Source of the DNA: Streptomyces sclerotialus
GTDB taxonomy: Bacteria > Actinomycetota > Actinomycetes > Streptomycetales > Streptomycetaceae
Reading direction: 5' to 3'
NCBI GenBank assembly: GCA_000719105.1
Contig: JODX01000005.1
Coordinates: 372,001 to 436,000, forward strand
DNA length: 64,000 bases
Of this stretch, positions 9,585 to 18,307 are shown in pieces. Every line of letters begins with the position of its first letter. Position 1 is the stretch's first letter. Made by a program: the position numbers and the translations under genes. Under the pieces are notes generated by a model. That model had not been told where the DNA came from. It did no database searches and saw only the letters and a program-made list of their open reading frames with translations.

Positions 9585-11788
9585 CGGCCCGCCTTCCCCG
9601 TCCATGCGGGAGTGGACGTCGACGCGGATGTCGGTAGCGGTGCGGGAGCCGCCGCTGACACAGGTGTCGGTGCCGGTGCAGCAGTCGCCTCCGGTGAGGA
9701 AGTCGCCGTCGCCGTCGCTACGGGCGTCGCCTCTCGCCCGGACGCAGCGGCTTCCGGGGAAAGCGTCGTCCAGGCGTCCGCCGACACCGTCGCCCGGACC
9801 GGTACTCCCACGGCCCAGCGCGGGCCGACTCGGAGCGCCGACCGGGACTGCCGCGTCCACCGCCAGGGGACGTGGACCTCGGCCGGGACACCGAACGGCA
9901 GCGGCTCTCCCGCCTCGTCCACGACCAGTCTCCGCACCGGGAAGCGGGAGACGATACCCAGGTAGATGTCACGGAAGGCCGCGATGTTCTGCTCGACGGT
10001 GAACAGTTCGAGAGCTCGCGCGCGGGCAGCCGCGCCGAGGCGCGCACGGCGCCCCGGATCACGCAGCAGCGCCACGCACGCCTCCGCGAGCGCCCGCGGT
10101 TCGCGGGGCGGCACCACGAGACCCGTACCGCCGATGACCTCAACCACCGCGCCCACATCGGTCGACACCGTCGCCCGGCCGCAGAACATCGCCTCGACCA
10201 GGCTGACGGGGAAGCCCTCGACGACGCTCGACAGGACGACGACCGAACCCGCCGCATACGCATCCGCCAGGCCCGGCACCTCGCGGCCACCCACCTCCTC
10301 GAAGGACACCGGGCTGTCACCGACCGCGGTCGCACCCTCAGTCACCTCCTCCTCGCGGAACAACCGCGCGGCCAGGGCCTCGCACTGCGCGAGGCAGACC
10401 GCGCCGTCCGGTCCGTCGGCGGGCGCACCGACGATCCGCAGGCGGGCCCTCGGCTCACTGCGGCGGACCTCCGCGAAGGCGTGCAGAAGAGTGATCAGGT
10501 CCTTGGCGGGTTCGATCCGGCCGACCCAGACGAGGGTGTACGGGTCGGCGCTCTCCCTGGCTTCGCCCACGGCGGTGAAGCGGGACGCCTCCATGCCAGG
10601 GTGAACGGTACGAATCTTGGCGCGGTCCGCGCCGCACCGTTCCTGCCAGCGGCGGGCGTGCGCGTTGCCGGGTGTGACGCAGGCGGCCTGCCGGTACACC
10701 TCGGCGGCCAGCCGTCCGTGGAAGGAGGCGAGCAGCGCCCGGACCGGTACGCTCCCGGCTGCCGTGAGGTAGTGCGCCCGCAGAGGCACGCCGTACTCCG
10801 TGACCAGCAGCGGAACCCCGGAGAAGTGGCGGGCCAGCAGTCCGGGCAGCGCGGCCGTGCCACCGGCTGCCGCGTGGCACAGGTCGACCGAGCCGAGCCT
10901 GTCGTCCTCGTACCAGTCGAGCGACAGGGGGCGCAGGACACATTCGAGATGTGCGGCGACGGTGAGCAGATCGGGGACGCGCGCCTCTCGCGCGGCGCGC
11001 AGCGCGCCGGGCGCCCGACAGGCGCGTTCCAGCGTGCGTACGACGGCTTCCGAACGCAGCGCGCCGACGAGTCCGCCTTCGTCGCGGGCAATGTCGGCGA
11101 GCGCGTAGAGCGGTGCGGCGAAACGGTCCGCCTCACTGTCGAAGGTGCCCGCGGATGCTTCGGGGAACGCGACGACATCGGGATGCCCGGTGGTCTCGGA
11201 ATGCCTGGCCGCCGCGGCCCTGGGATGCCGGGCGGTCTCGGACCCCATGACGCCGTCGGAAGCCGCTAGAGCCTCAAGAAATGCAGAGGTTCCAGACGCC
11301 TCAGATGCCTCAGATGTGTCAGGTGTGTCAGGTGTATCAGAGGCCTCAAGAACCTCCGACACCTCAGGAACCCCTGACATCTCAAGAGCGCCTGACACCT
11401 CCGACGCCTCCGAGACATCCACCGCCTCCCAGTCGTCGGCCCTCTGGGGGCCCCGAGGATCCGCCGCCCCCATCGCCCCCATCGCCCCCGGCGGGGTCGG
11501 CGCACAGATCGCGGCCGCCAGTTCCCCGTACGCCTCGGCGAACCTCCGTCGGGTCCTGCGCCCATGGACGATCCCGTCGTCCTCGGCCGTCCACAGCGGA
11601 GCGGTCCGCACCCGGTTCACCTGGGGCGGCATCGGGATCCAGCCCTCGTTCTCCTGTCGCTCACTGCGGCTGAGCGCATAGACGTCGAACTCGTACTGCC
11701 CGAGTCCGCGCACGAGGCGGTCGCACCAGAGCCTGGCGTCACCACTCACATACGGGTAGCCACCCTCGGTAAGAAGTCCGATGCGCAC
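9581..11788 (-). CDS. PelF-like family 4 glycosyltransferase (DUF3492 N-terminus) with low-complexity insert
   Basis: Predicted 735 residues. The N-terminus MRIGLLTEGGYPYVSGDA is typical of the DUF3492/PelF group of GT4 enzymes, which build extracellular polysaccharides from nucleotide sugars. The C-terminal Rossmann domain has VGRIEPAKD and the donor-binding segment EGFPVSLVEAM near residues 520-540. Between about 123 and 173 lies an acidic Ser/Glu/Asp/Thr-Pro insert encoded with many codons rare in this genome (TCT, TCA, CTT, CTA, TTT, ACA). The last about 60 residues are an Ala/Pro/Thr/Ser tail. It is the first gene of a leftward group with a membrane protein and an epimerase. The polymer made is unknown. 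Confidence 0.88.
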   Translation of the reverse strand: MRIGLLTEGGYPYVSGDARLWCDRLVRGLGQYEFDVYALSRSERQENEGWIPMPPQVNRVRTAPLWTAEDDGIVHGRRTRRRFAEAYGELAAAICAPTPPGAMGAMGAADPRGPQRADDWEAVDVSEASEVSGALEMSGVPEVSEVLEASDTPDTPDTSEASEASGTSAFLEALAASDGVMGSETARHPRAAAARHSETTGHPDVVAFPEASAGTFDSEADRFAAPLYALADIARDEGGLVGALRSEAVVRTLERACRAPGALRAAREARVPDLLTVAAHLECVLRPLSLDWYEDDRLGSVDLCHAAAGGTAALPGLLARHFSGVPLLVTEYGVPLRAHYLTAAGSVPVRALLASFHGRLAAEVYRQAACVTPGNAHARRWQERCGADRAKIRTVHPGMEASRFTAVGEARESADPYTLVWVGRIEPAKDLITLLHAFAEVRRSEPRARLRIVGAPADGPDGAVCLAQCEALAARLFREEEVTEGATAVGDSPVSFEEVGGREVPGLADAYAAGSVVVLSSVVEGFPVSLVEAMFCGRATVSTDVGAVVEVIGGTGLVVPPREPRALAEACVALLRDPGRRARLGAAARARALELFTVEQNIAAFRDIYLGIVSRFPVRRLVVDEAGEPLPFGVPAEVHVPWRWTRQSRSALRVGPRWAVGVPVRATVSADAWTTLSPEAAASGREATPVATATATSSPEATAAPAPTPVSAAAPAPLPTSASTSTPAWTGKAGR
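11273..11420 (-). repeat. Degenerate Ser/Glu-Asp/Thr repeat tract inside the glycosyltransferase gene
   Basis: Imperfect 9-12 base units of the kind gcctcagat / gtgtcaggt / acacctgac recur, encoding short SE, SD, TPD and EV repeats. Local GC content is visibly lower than in the surroundings, and third codon positions often carry A or T. Confidence 0.75.
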
Positions 11789-11866
11789 GTGTGCACCCCC
11801 AATCTCGCGTTTGGGCAGCCACCGTTGACCCGGCGGCTCACAGCGGGACGAACGTATGCGGACATG

Positions 11867-11904
11867 CCGGTGGCGCGACGGACGGTTGTCCGTCGCGCCA
11901 CCGG
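11867..11904. terminator. Perfect 16-bp inverted repeat, probable terminator of the DUF3152 gene
   Basis: CCGGTGGCGCGACGGA (11867-11882) pairs exactly with 11889-11904 around a 6-base loop. It lies downstream of the leftward gene ending at 12082 and about 80 bases before the next leftward start at 11788. It could end the first transcript or form part of the second gene's 5' region. The rest of the 293-base gap shows no gene. Confidence 0.65.
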
Positions 11905-12081
11905 AAGGGGTGAACAGCCGTAACTTTCGCGCACGGGCGGCGTTTCGCCCCGCCGGGCGATCCGCCCGGAGATCAAGCAGTCACGTTTCTCCGGCACCTT
12001 GGCCAGCGAACCGGCGAGCGGAGTGCCAGGACCGGAGACCATCACCGGACCGCGCTTCCACGGTCCGCCGTCCGTCCGCCG

Positions 12082-13806
12082 TCAATTCCCCGGGAACGGC
12101 CAGGGGTTAGCCCTGCAGTGGATGCCGTTGTAGTCCAGGAACTTCGTCTGCTGCTGCATGACGGGGGCGAGGTCGCCGTCCTTGTCACAGGTCACGTGGT
12201 TGTAGCCGAGGCGGTGACCGACCTCGTGGTTGATCAGCATCTGCCGGTACGCGTGGAGCCGGTCGCCGTACGTCTCCGCTCCCTGGGCCCAGCGATAGGC
12301 GTTGATCATCACTCGCTCGGTGGCTGCGGAGTCACAGGACACGTTGTCGATGGTCGTGTCCAGGCCCGACTTGGCGCACCAGTCAGCCGTGGTTCCGGGG
12401 CTGGCCAGTGTGATCACGAAGTCCGGCTGCCCGGAGGAGATCCGCTCGAAGGTCCGGCCGCCGCTGTGGGCCCAGCTCCGGTCGTCGTTCAGGGTCTTCT
12501 GCACGGCCTCCGCGAAGAGTTCCGCGTCCAGCCCGAGTCCCTCCTCGACATCGACGCGGTAGCGGTACTTCTGGCCCGTGCCGGGCGCCTTGTCGAAGCC
12601 CGCGACCGCCTTGAACGTGCCGTCGCCCGCGAGATCGGCGGCGAGCTCGTACCTCTTGCCCATCTTCTGGTCGTACGTCAGCGTGGTCGCACCCGCGGCG
12701 CCGGACGGGGTCGGCCGCTCGTCGCCCCGCGAGGCGGAGTCGTCACGGCTGTCCCGGTCGCCGCCCCCGGCGGCCTGCGACTGCACGGAGCCACCGCCGC
12801 CGTTCCCGCCGGCGACCTGCCCGGCCACGACGACGGCCAGCGCGGTGGTCACCGCGGCGGCCGCGATGCCCGTGAAGGTACGTCCCCTGCCTCCCTTGGC
12901 CTTCTCGGACCCCAGGACCTCGGCCGACATGTCACCCGCCCCACCGACGGCCGTACCGCCGGCAACGGGGGCACCGACACCGGACGCACCGACACCGGTC
13001 CCGCCGGCACCCATCGCGGTCCGGGGAGCGACCCGGTGCCTCTGCCCGGGTGCGAAGACGTCGTCGACCTCGTCGAAGGCATCGAGATAGGCCTGCCGGG
13101 GGCCGTACGGGGCCGGGGGCGGGTCCGAGTGGGCGGGCCGGGTGGTCCCGGCACCCGGGTACGAGGCGGAACCGGCGGCGGACTGCTCCCGCTGCCGGGG
13201 TATACGGGGGCCGGTGCCCGTAGCGGAACCCGCACCGGCACCTGCGCCTGCCGCGGTACCGGCCGCCCCGCCCTGGCCCCCGCCCTCGAACGGCCCCCGG
13301 CCACCGCCGGATCCGCGCTGCTCGGGGTGCCCGCCGCGCACGCGCGGAATGCCGTACGCGGGCGTGCCGTACGCGGGCGTGCCGTCGGGCGGACGCGGAA
13401 CCCCTCGACGAGGTGTGCCGTCCGGGAAGCGCGGCACTCCCCGGCCCGGCGTGCCCTCCGTCAGACGTGGCGTGCCCTGAGCCGGAGTCCCGTCCGGCAC
13501 CCGGGGAACCCCGCCTCCGGGCGTGCCCTCATGGAAGCGGGGCAGCCCGTGCGGAGGTGTGCCCTCCCCCCTGCGCGGCAGCCCGCGCGCGGGGAAGCCG
13601 TCGGGAAGGTGTGGCAGCCCGCGCGCGGGGGTCCCGTCATGGGGCGGAGGCGCCCCGTGAGCCGTGCCCGGCAGGCTCGCCGTGTCCATGGGGCCCACCG
13701 GCCCCACCGGCCCTGCCGACCCGTACTCCGGTCCCGGGCCCGAAGCCGCCGGTACCTCGGCTGCTCCGTTCTTGGCGGCCCGCCCCTTGCGGCTGTGTCG
13801 TCCCAC
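12082..13806 (-). CDS. DUF3152 membrane-anchored metallopeptidase-like protein with Gly-Pro repeats
   Basis: Predicted 574 residues. The GTG at 13806 gives the common Streptomyces N-terminus MGRHSRKG and has GAGG six bases upstream; a TTG at 13818 is less likely. Residues about 58-156 contain seven or more 12-residue units of the form GTPxxGxPRxxx. A single transmembrane helix lies near 309-330, leaving the C-terminus outside. The C-terminal DUF3152 domain has the zinc-protease signature HEVGHRLGYNH near 529-539 and paired cysteines, so it is probably a secreted-face metallopeptidase; its substrate is unknown. The mycobacterial counterpart also sits beside moeZ. It starts 8 bases after the stop of the upstream hydrolase and is probably co-transcribed with it. 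Confidence 0.88.
   Translation of the reverse strand: MGRHSRKGRAAKNGAAEVPAASGPGPEYGSAGPVGPVGPMDTASLPGTAHGAPPPHDGTPARGLPHLPDGFPARGLPRRGEGTPPHGLPRFHEGTPGGGVPRVPDGTPAQGTPRLTEGTPGRGVPRFPDGTPRRGVPRPPDGTPAYGTPAYGIPRVRGGHPEQRGSGGGRGPFEGGGQGGAAGTAAGAGAGAGSATGTGPRIPRQREQSAAGSASYPGAGTTRPAHSDPPPAPYGPRQAYLDAFDEVDDVFAPGQRHRVAPRTAMGAGGTGVGASGVGAPVAGGTAVGGAGDMSAEVLGSEKAKGGRGRTFTGIAAAAVTTALAVVVAGQVAGGNGGGGSVQSQAAGGGDRDSRDDSASRGDERPTPSGAAGATTLTYDQKMGKRYELAADLAGDGTFKAVAGFDKAPGTGQKYRYRVDVEEGLGLDAELFAEAVQKTLNDDRSWAHSGGRTFERISSGQPDFVITLASPGTTADWCAKSGLDTTIDNVSCDSAATERVMINAYRWAQGAETYGDRLHAYRQMLINHEVGHRLGYNHVTCDKDGDLAPVMQQQTKFLDYNGIHCRANPWPFPGN
13339..13635 (-). repeat. 36-bp tandem repeats in the DUF3152 gene
   Basis: About eight imperfect 36-base units encode the 12-residue motif GTPxxGxPRxxx in the cytoplasmic N-terminal region. 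The array is likely to vary in copy number between strains through slippage or recombination. Confidence 0.8.
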
Positions 13807-13814
13807 GCCGCGCC

Positions 13815-14933
13815 TCAACTCCCCGTGCCGGGTACGTCGGTACCAGACCCGGTACCGGATTCAGTGCTGATACCGGAAACAGTGCTGGTACCGGATCCAG
13901 TGCTGGTGCCGGAATCAGTGCTGGTGCTGGTGCTGGTGTCAAACCCGTCGGCCGCGCTCCCGCCGGCCGGACCGTCCGGTCCCTGCGTGTCCGTGAGCAG
14001 ATCCCGGAACGCCGCGGCCACCGTCTCCGGGTACTCCATCATCGCCACGTGTCCCGCGTCCGGCAGGGTCAGCAGCCGGGAGTCCCGGAAAGCGCGGGCG
14101 GCCCGCTGGGCCATGCGGTACGACACCAGCTGGTCGCGACCGCCGTAGACGAGGAGCGTCGGCGCGAGGACCCGCTCGGCCTGACGCCAGAGCCCATGCT
14201 GGCCGCCCAGGGTGTACGCGTTCACGATCCCGCGCGCGGACCGTGCCATCGCGTCCCAGAAGTACGGCAACTGGAGCCGCCTCTCCATCTCCTCCACCGC
14301 GTGGCGGAACCCTTCCGGCGTCACGCGCCCGGGGTCGCCGTAGCACAGGGCCGTCACCCCGCGTACACGCTGTTCGGCGGTCCACTCCTTGGTGAGCCGG
14401 GTGAACAGCGCCGCCACGCCCGGCAGCGCCAGCAGCCCCGTCGGCATCGCCGACCGCTGCACGCGGATCTCCGGCAGCGCGGGCGAGACGAGCGTCAGCG
14501 TACGGACGAGATCGGGGCGTACGGCAGCGACACGCGTGGCGACCGCGCCGCCCATGGAGTTGCCGAAGAGGTGGACGGGCCCGCGCCCGGCCGCGTCGAG
14601 GTAACGGATCACCGAACGCGCGTGCCCGGTGATCGAGTAGTCGCCGTCGTCCGGTGGCGGGGAGTCGCCGAAGCCGGGCAGGTCGAGCGCCTCGCTGTCG
14701 ACCAGCCCGTCGAGCAGCGGCATCAGCGCCGACCAGTTCTGCGAGGAGCCGCCCAGACCGTGCACGTACAGGGCGGGCGGCAGTCCGTTCCGCGCCGGCG
14801 GTCTGGACCGGACGGTCAGGGTGGCGCCCCGGATCCCGACCGACCGCAGCCGCTCACCCTCCGCGACCCTGACGGGTGCCACCTTCGGGAGCACAGTGGC
14901 AGGCGGCACGGACGGCAGCTCGGTCGAAGACAT
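13815..14933 (-). CDS. Alpha/beta-fold hydrolase with repetitive Ser/Thr/Gly tail
   Basis: Predicted 372 residues, cytoplasmic by lack of a signal. Oxyanion motif HGLGGSS at 58-64, nucleophile elbow GNSMGG with Ser 126, acid Asp 267 (GGRDQ) and His 295 (AGHVA) complete a canonical triad. It resembles hydrolases of the MhpC / haloalkane-like type; the substrate is not predictable. Residues after about 316 form an unusual tail of alternating Thr, Ser and Gly written in near-identical 18-base units, which the fold does not need. Its TGA lies 8 bases before the DUF3152 start, so the two genes are probably one transcript. Confidence 0.88.
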   Translation of the reverse strand: MSSTELPSVPPATVLPKVAPVRVAEGERLRSVGIRGATLTVRSRPPARNGLPPALYVHGLGGSSQNWSALMPLLDGLVDSEALDLPGFGDSPPPDDGDYSITGHARSVIRYLDAAGRGPVHLFGNSMGGAVATRVAAVRPDLVRTLTLVSPALPEIRVQRSAMPTGLLALPGVAALFTRLTKEWTAEQRVRGVTALCYGDPGRVTPEGFRHAVEEMERRLQLPYFWDAMARSARGIVNAYTLGGQHGLWRQAERVLAPTLLVYGGRDQLVSYRMAQRAARAFRDSRLLTLPDAGHVAMMEYPETVAAAFRDLLTDTQGPDGPAGGSAADGFDTSTSTSTDSGTSTGSGTSTVSGISTESGTGSGTDVPGTGS

Positions 14934-15331
14934 GCGGCAATGTTACGAGACGATCACGCAGTGGTTCACGTGTTCGCTGTCACAGGAGCGGTGGCGCCGA
15001 CGGCAGTTGGCCCTCGCGCGAGGCCACGGGGCCGCACCCTTCGCACCGTGTGCGGACCGTTTGCGCCGCGTGCGGACCGCGGAGGATTCGCGAAGGTCAC
15101 CGTCATGGTTCTCGCCAAGACCGCACAGAGATCGCATAGCGTCCGGATCGAGTGTCTCCTAGGCTCGAAAACGGGGCACTCGCAGTGGTCCCTGCTTCTT
15201 TCGACGGCGTTCGAAGGGCTTCCGGCAACGGTGTGCCGAAGGAGGACAGGGTTGCTCGAGGACAGCTGGTCCAGCGAGTGCAGCAGGTTGCGAGGAAGGC
15301 ACGGAAGCCGAAGCCCCGGAAGGGAGCCCCT
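14934..15331. other. 398-base divergent intergenic region
   Basis: I see no convincing gene here. It must hold the promoters of the leftward hydrolase and the rightward 72-residue gene. TGCGGACCG occurs twice, at 15051-15059 and 15071-15079, exactly 20 bases apart, which could be a double operator site; no regulator is recognised. Weak open frames run through the region but lack ribosome sites. Confidence 0.5.
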
Positions 15332-15550
15332 ATGACCGCCGACCCCACCGACCCCGAGGTCCTCGACACCGAGCCGGACGCCACCGAGATCGATGTCGAG
15401 GCACCCGAGGCGGACGCCGCCGAGCAGCAAGCGGAGGTCGCGCCGAACCGCGACGACCCGCTGGTCGGCGTCGAGTCGTACAGCGCCAGCGAGGCCGACC
15501 GCATCGAGCAGGCAAGGGTCGTCGAACTGGACGAGGACGACTACCGGTAA
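15332..15550 (+). CDS. Small acidic protein of unknown function
   Basis: Predicted 72 residues, strongly acidic, ending VELDEDDYR. The ATG at 15332 has AGGGAG upstream at proper spacing; a longer frame to 15152 lacks a ribosome site and is basic, unlike the rest. No cysteine, signal peptide or membrane segment. I believe similar short acidic proteins occur at this position in other Streptomyces, between the hydrolase and the TetR gene, but I cannot verify this. No function can be assigned. Confidence 0.7.
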   Translation: MTADPTDPEVLDTEPDATEIDVEAPEADAAEQQAEVAPNRDDPLVGVESYSASEADRIEQARVVELDEDDYR

Positions 15551-15807
15551 CAGGCCCCCCGCGCGCGGGGCACCGAGGAGGACCCACTGCGACAGGACCC
15601 GGAAGGCACTGGTGAGCGAGCTGTCGGACTGACGGGCGACGGGGCGGGAGGCCTGTCCGCCCACCCCGACCCCGTTTGGCGCGATCCACACCATTTCCCC
15701 GGCGTCCGGTCCGTGAAATTCTGCGCTGGCACCGCGCACATCACGGTTACCGAAAAGTACGATGGCGGCGCGGCGCACACCGCATGTGGACGATTTTGGG
15801 AGGCGGC

Positions 15808-16452
15808 GTGACAGCCATCGAGCAGACAGAGGCGGTACGCCCGCGGGGCACTCGCCTGCCGCGCCGAGCCCGACGGAACCAGCTTCTGGGCGCCGCCCAG
15901 GAGGTCTTCGTCGCGCAGGGTTACCACGCGGCCGCGATGGACGACATCGCCGAACGCGCCGGCGTCAGCAAGCCGGTGCTCTACCAGCACTTCCCGGGAA
16001 AGCTGGACCTCTACCTCGCACTGCTGGACCAGCACTGCGAGTCACTGATCCAGTCCGTACGGAACGCCCTGGCCTCGACGACCGACAACAAGCAGCGCGT
16101 CCGGGCGACGATGGACGCGTACTTCGCGTACGTCGAGGACGACGGGGGTGCCTTCCGCCTGGTCTTCGAGTCGGATCTGACGAACGAGCCCGCGGTGCGC
16201 GAGCGCGTCGACAAGGTCACCAACGAGTGCGCCGAGGCCATCTGCGACGTCATCGCCGAGGACACCGGCCTGTCGCGCGCGGAGTCGATGCTGCTCGCAT
16301 CGGGTCTGGGCGGTCTGGCCCAGGTGGTGGCCCGTTCCTGGCTGCACAGCGACCGCAGTGTGCCGCGTGACGAGGCGGTGCACTTGCTGACCTCCCTGGC
16401 CTGGCGGGGCATCGCCGGCTTCCCGCTGCACGGCAGCGATCAGCCCCACTGA
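15808..16452 (+). CDS. TetR-family transcriptional regulator
   Basis: Predicted 214 residues. The GTG at 15808 follows GGGAGG closely; an ATG at 15784 is less well placed. The N-terminal TetR helix-turn-helix covers about 41-62 (DDIAERAGVSKPVLYQHF), followed by an all-helical ligand domain. It lies directly upstream of the DUF3107 gene, a pairing also found in mycobacteria next to moeZ and an RhlE-type helicase. The ligand and target are unknown; the adjacent DUF3107 gene, about 220 bases downstream, may have its own promoter. Confidence 0.9.
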   Translation: MTAIEQTEAVRPRGTRLPRRARRNQLLGAAQEVFVAQGYHAAAMDDIAERAGVSKPVLYQHFPGKLDLYLALLDQHCESLIQSVRNALASTTDNKQRVRATMDAYFAYVEDDGGAFRLVFESDLTNEPAVRERVDKVTNECAEAICDVIAEDTGLSRAESMLLASGLGGLAQVVARSWLHSDRSVPRDEAVHLLTSLAWRGIAGFPLHGSDQPH

Positions 16453-16671
16453 GCGGCGGTCCCCGCGGCCGCACAGCGGTACGACGGGACGGAACTGGGT
16501 TCCGGCGGGAGCGAGCAGCACTCCGGTGAGCCGCTCCGGGCTTCTGTTCCCGTCCGCTGTTCGCTCCTGGCGTTCATGGCCGGACCGTGTTCGTCCCCTC
16601 ACCCGGGCTAATGTGTGCTGGGTACGGCGCGGACGTCCGCGCACTTCACTGACCGTCGGAGGGACATAGCC

Positions 16672-16899
16672 GTGGAGGTCAAGATCGGCGTGCAGCACGC
16701 GCCCCGCGAGATCGTTCTGGAGAGCGGTCAGAGTGCCGAGGAGGTCGAGCGCGCGGTTTCCGAGGCGCTGACCGGGAAGTCGCCGCTGCTGAGCCTGGAG
16801 GACGACCACGGCCGCAAGGTCCTGGTTCCGGCCGACCGCCTGGCGTACGTGGAGATCGGTGAGCCCTCCGTGCGCAAGGTCGGTTTCAGCGCACTGTAG
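16672..16899 (+). CDS. DUF3107 small conserved actinobacterial protein
   Basis: Predicted 75 residues, whole length within DUF3107. The GTG at 16672 has GGAGGG about 7 bases upstream. The sequence alternates beta-like and helical segments (VEVKIGVQHAPREIVLE at the start) with no cysteines or membrane segment. The family is nearly restricted to Actinobacteria and is short and highly conserved. Its function is not known to me; some annotations suggest ATP binding without a visible P-loop here. A strong hairpin follows at 16934-16969. Confidence 0.88.
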   Translation: MEVKIGVQHAPREIVLESGQSAEEVERAVSEALTGKSPLLSLEDDHGRKVLVPADRLAYVEIGEPSVRKVGFSAL

Positions 16900-16933
16900 G
16901 GCACGGCACGAGCCGGCACACGAGCCGGCGGCG

Positions 16934-16969
16934 GAAGGGGCCCGGCGGCGAGCGCCGCCGGGCCCCTTC
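16934..16969. terminator. Strong hairpin after DUF3107 gene
   Basis: GAAGGGGCCCGGCGGCG (16934-16950) is followed by its exact reverse complement (16953-16969), a 17-bp stem with a minimal loop. It is a classic Streptomyces GC-rich terminator about 35 bases after the stop codon. Confidence 0.85.
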
Positions 16970-17177
16970 TCCGTGCCGTCCCACCTCCGGTGAGCGTGCT
17001 TGCCGTCCGGCCGCCGCCCTTCCCCTTCCCAGTGCCACACGGACGCTGCTCCGCCCATGGCCTGAACAGCGCAGATGGAGCACATGCGGCACGCGGGGAG
17101 GATTGGCTTCCGCACGTGGGGGGTAGGACCGGCTACGACCGATTCGCCCCTGGTCAGGCCGTGCGGGAGGGAACCCC

Positions 17178-17450
17178 ATGATGTTTCTGGAAGTGCTCGC
17201 CTCCGCGGTTCTCGGTCTCGCCCTCGCCTGGGCGGCCGTGTACCGGCTCCCGCACCGTCTGCCGTCGCGCGCCCTGGTTCTGTCGACCGGCGTCGCGGGG
17301 GCGCTCTTCGGCGCGTTCGTCACGCACACGGCACTGGAAGCCGGGCACCTTCTGGTCGTTCTCGCCGGCGCACTGATCGTCTCGGCGGCCTCGCTGTCGC
17401 TGCTGGTGCGGCCGGCGGAAAGATTCCGGCGCCGGTCGGTGACGGCGTAG
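17178..17450 (+). CDS. Small membrane protein of unknown function
   Basis: Predicted 90 residues with about three hydrophobic helices (near 3-20, 32-52 and 56-76) and a basic C-terminus (RFRRRSV). GGAGGG lies 6 bases before the ATG. It is convergent with the leftward ferritin-like gene that ends at 17561. No conserved motif is visible, so only membrane location can be stated. Confidence 0.72.
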   Translation: MMFLEVLASAVLGLALAWAAVYRLPHRLPSRALVLSTGVAGALFGAFVTHTALEAGHLLVVLAGALIVSAASLSLLVRPAERFRRRSVTA

Positions 17451-17560
17451 CGCACCGCCCGGCCCAGGCGCCGAGCTCCGCGGCGCGGCCGCCCGGGCCG
17501 CCGCACCCCCCACGGCCTCACGGTCCCCCGGGGGAAGCGGCAGCGAGGCCGGACGGCTGA

Positions 17561-18307
17561 TCAGGCAGCCAGCCCCAGCGCCGCCATCCGCTTGGTGTGC
17601 GCGTCGGTGATCCGCGAGAACATCCTGCCGACCTCGGCGAGGTCGAACCCGTCCGCGATCCCGCCGACGAGCATGGTCGACAGCGCGTCCCGCTCGGCGA
17701 CGACCCGCTGGGACTGCGACAGCGCCTCGCCCATCAGCCGCCGCGCCCACAGCGCCAGCCGCCCGCCCACGCGTGGATCCGCGTCGATGGCCGCGCGCAC
17801 CTTCTCGACGGCGAAGCTCGCGTGCCCGGTGTCGTCGAGCACGGCGAGCACGAGGTCACGCGTGTCCGCGTCGAGGCGGGCAGCGACCTCCCGGTAGAAG
17901 TCACTGGCGATCGAGTCGCCGACGTACGCCTTGACGAGGCCCTCCAGCCAGTCCGAGGGCGCCGTCTGCCGGTGGAAGCCGTCGAGCGCGGCGACGAACG
18001 GCTCCATGGCCCGCGTCGGCTCCTCGCCGATCTCGGTGAGCCGGTCCCGCAGCCGCTCGAAGTGGTGGAACTCCGCCGACGCCATGCTCGCCAGCTCCGC
18101 CTTGTCCTCCAGTGTCGGCGCCAGCTTGGCGTCCTCCGCGAGCCGCTCGAAGGCCGCCAGCTCCCCGTACGCGAGCGCCCCGAGCAGATCCACGACCGCG
18201 GCGCGGTACTGCGGGTCGGCGGCGGCCCGCCCCCAGTCCTGGGCGGCCACCCCGGTGGGCCCGTCGGGGATCTCGGCAGCGTGATCAGACTTGTCAGACG
18301 TCGTCAT
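17561..18307 (-). CDS. Ferritin-like fold protein related to tRNA hydroxylase MiaE
   Basis: Predicted 248 residues, helical. Carboxylate and histidine positions of a di-iron ferritin-like fold are visible: Glu 49, Glu 79 and His 82 (AEFHHFERL), with later Glu and His in DFYREVAARL and DDTGHASF. The family includes MiaE-type tRNA hydroxylases; actinobacterial members are uncharacterised and a different substrate is possible. The ATG at 18307 was chosen because the family-like sequence begins there. It is divergent from the DEAD-box helicase gene, the same pairing as in mycobacteria, and shares a 378-base upstream region with it. Confidence 0.8.
   Translation of the reverse strand: MTTSDKSDHAAEIPDGPTGVAAQDWGRAAADPQYRAAVVDLLGALAYGELAAFERLAEDAKLAPTLEDKAELASMASAEFHHFERLRDRLTEIGEEPTRAMEPFVAALDGFHRQTAPSDWLEGLVKAYVGDSIASDFYREVAARLDADTRDLVLAVLDDTGHASFAVEKVRAAIDADPRVGGRLALWARRLMGEALSQSQRVVAERDALSTMLVGGIADGFDLAEVGRMFSRITDAHTKRMAALGLAA

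Noticed and set aside
5314..10002. Very long rightward open frame of more than 1500 codons
   Set aside because: It lies antisense to moeZ, the epimerase, the membrane protein and part of the glycosyltransferase, all of which have clear motifs; long antisense frames are common at this GC content.
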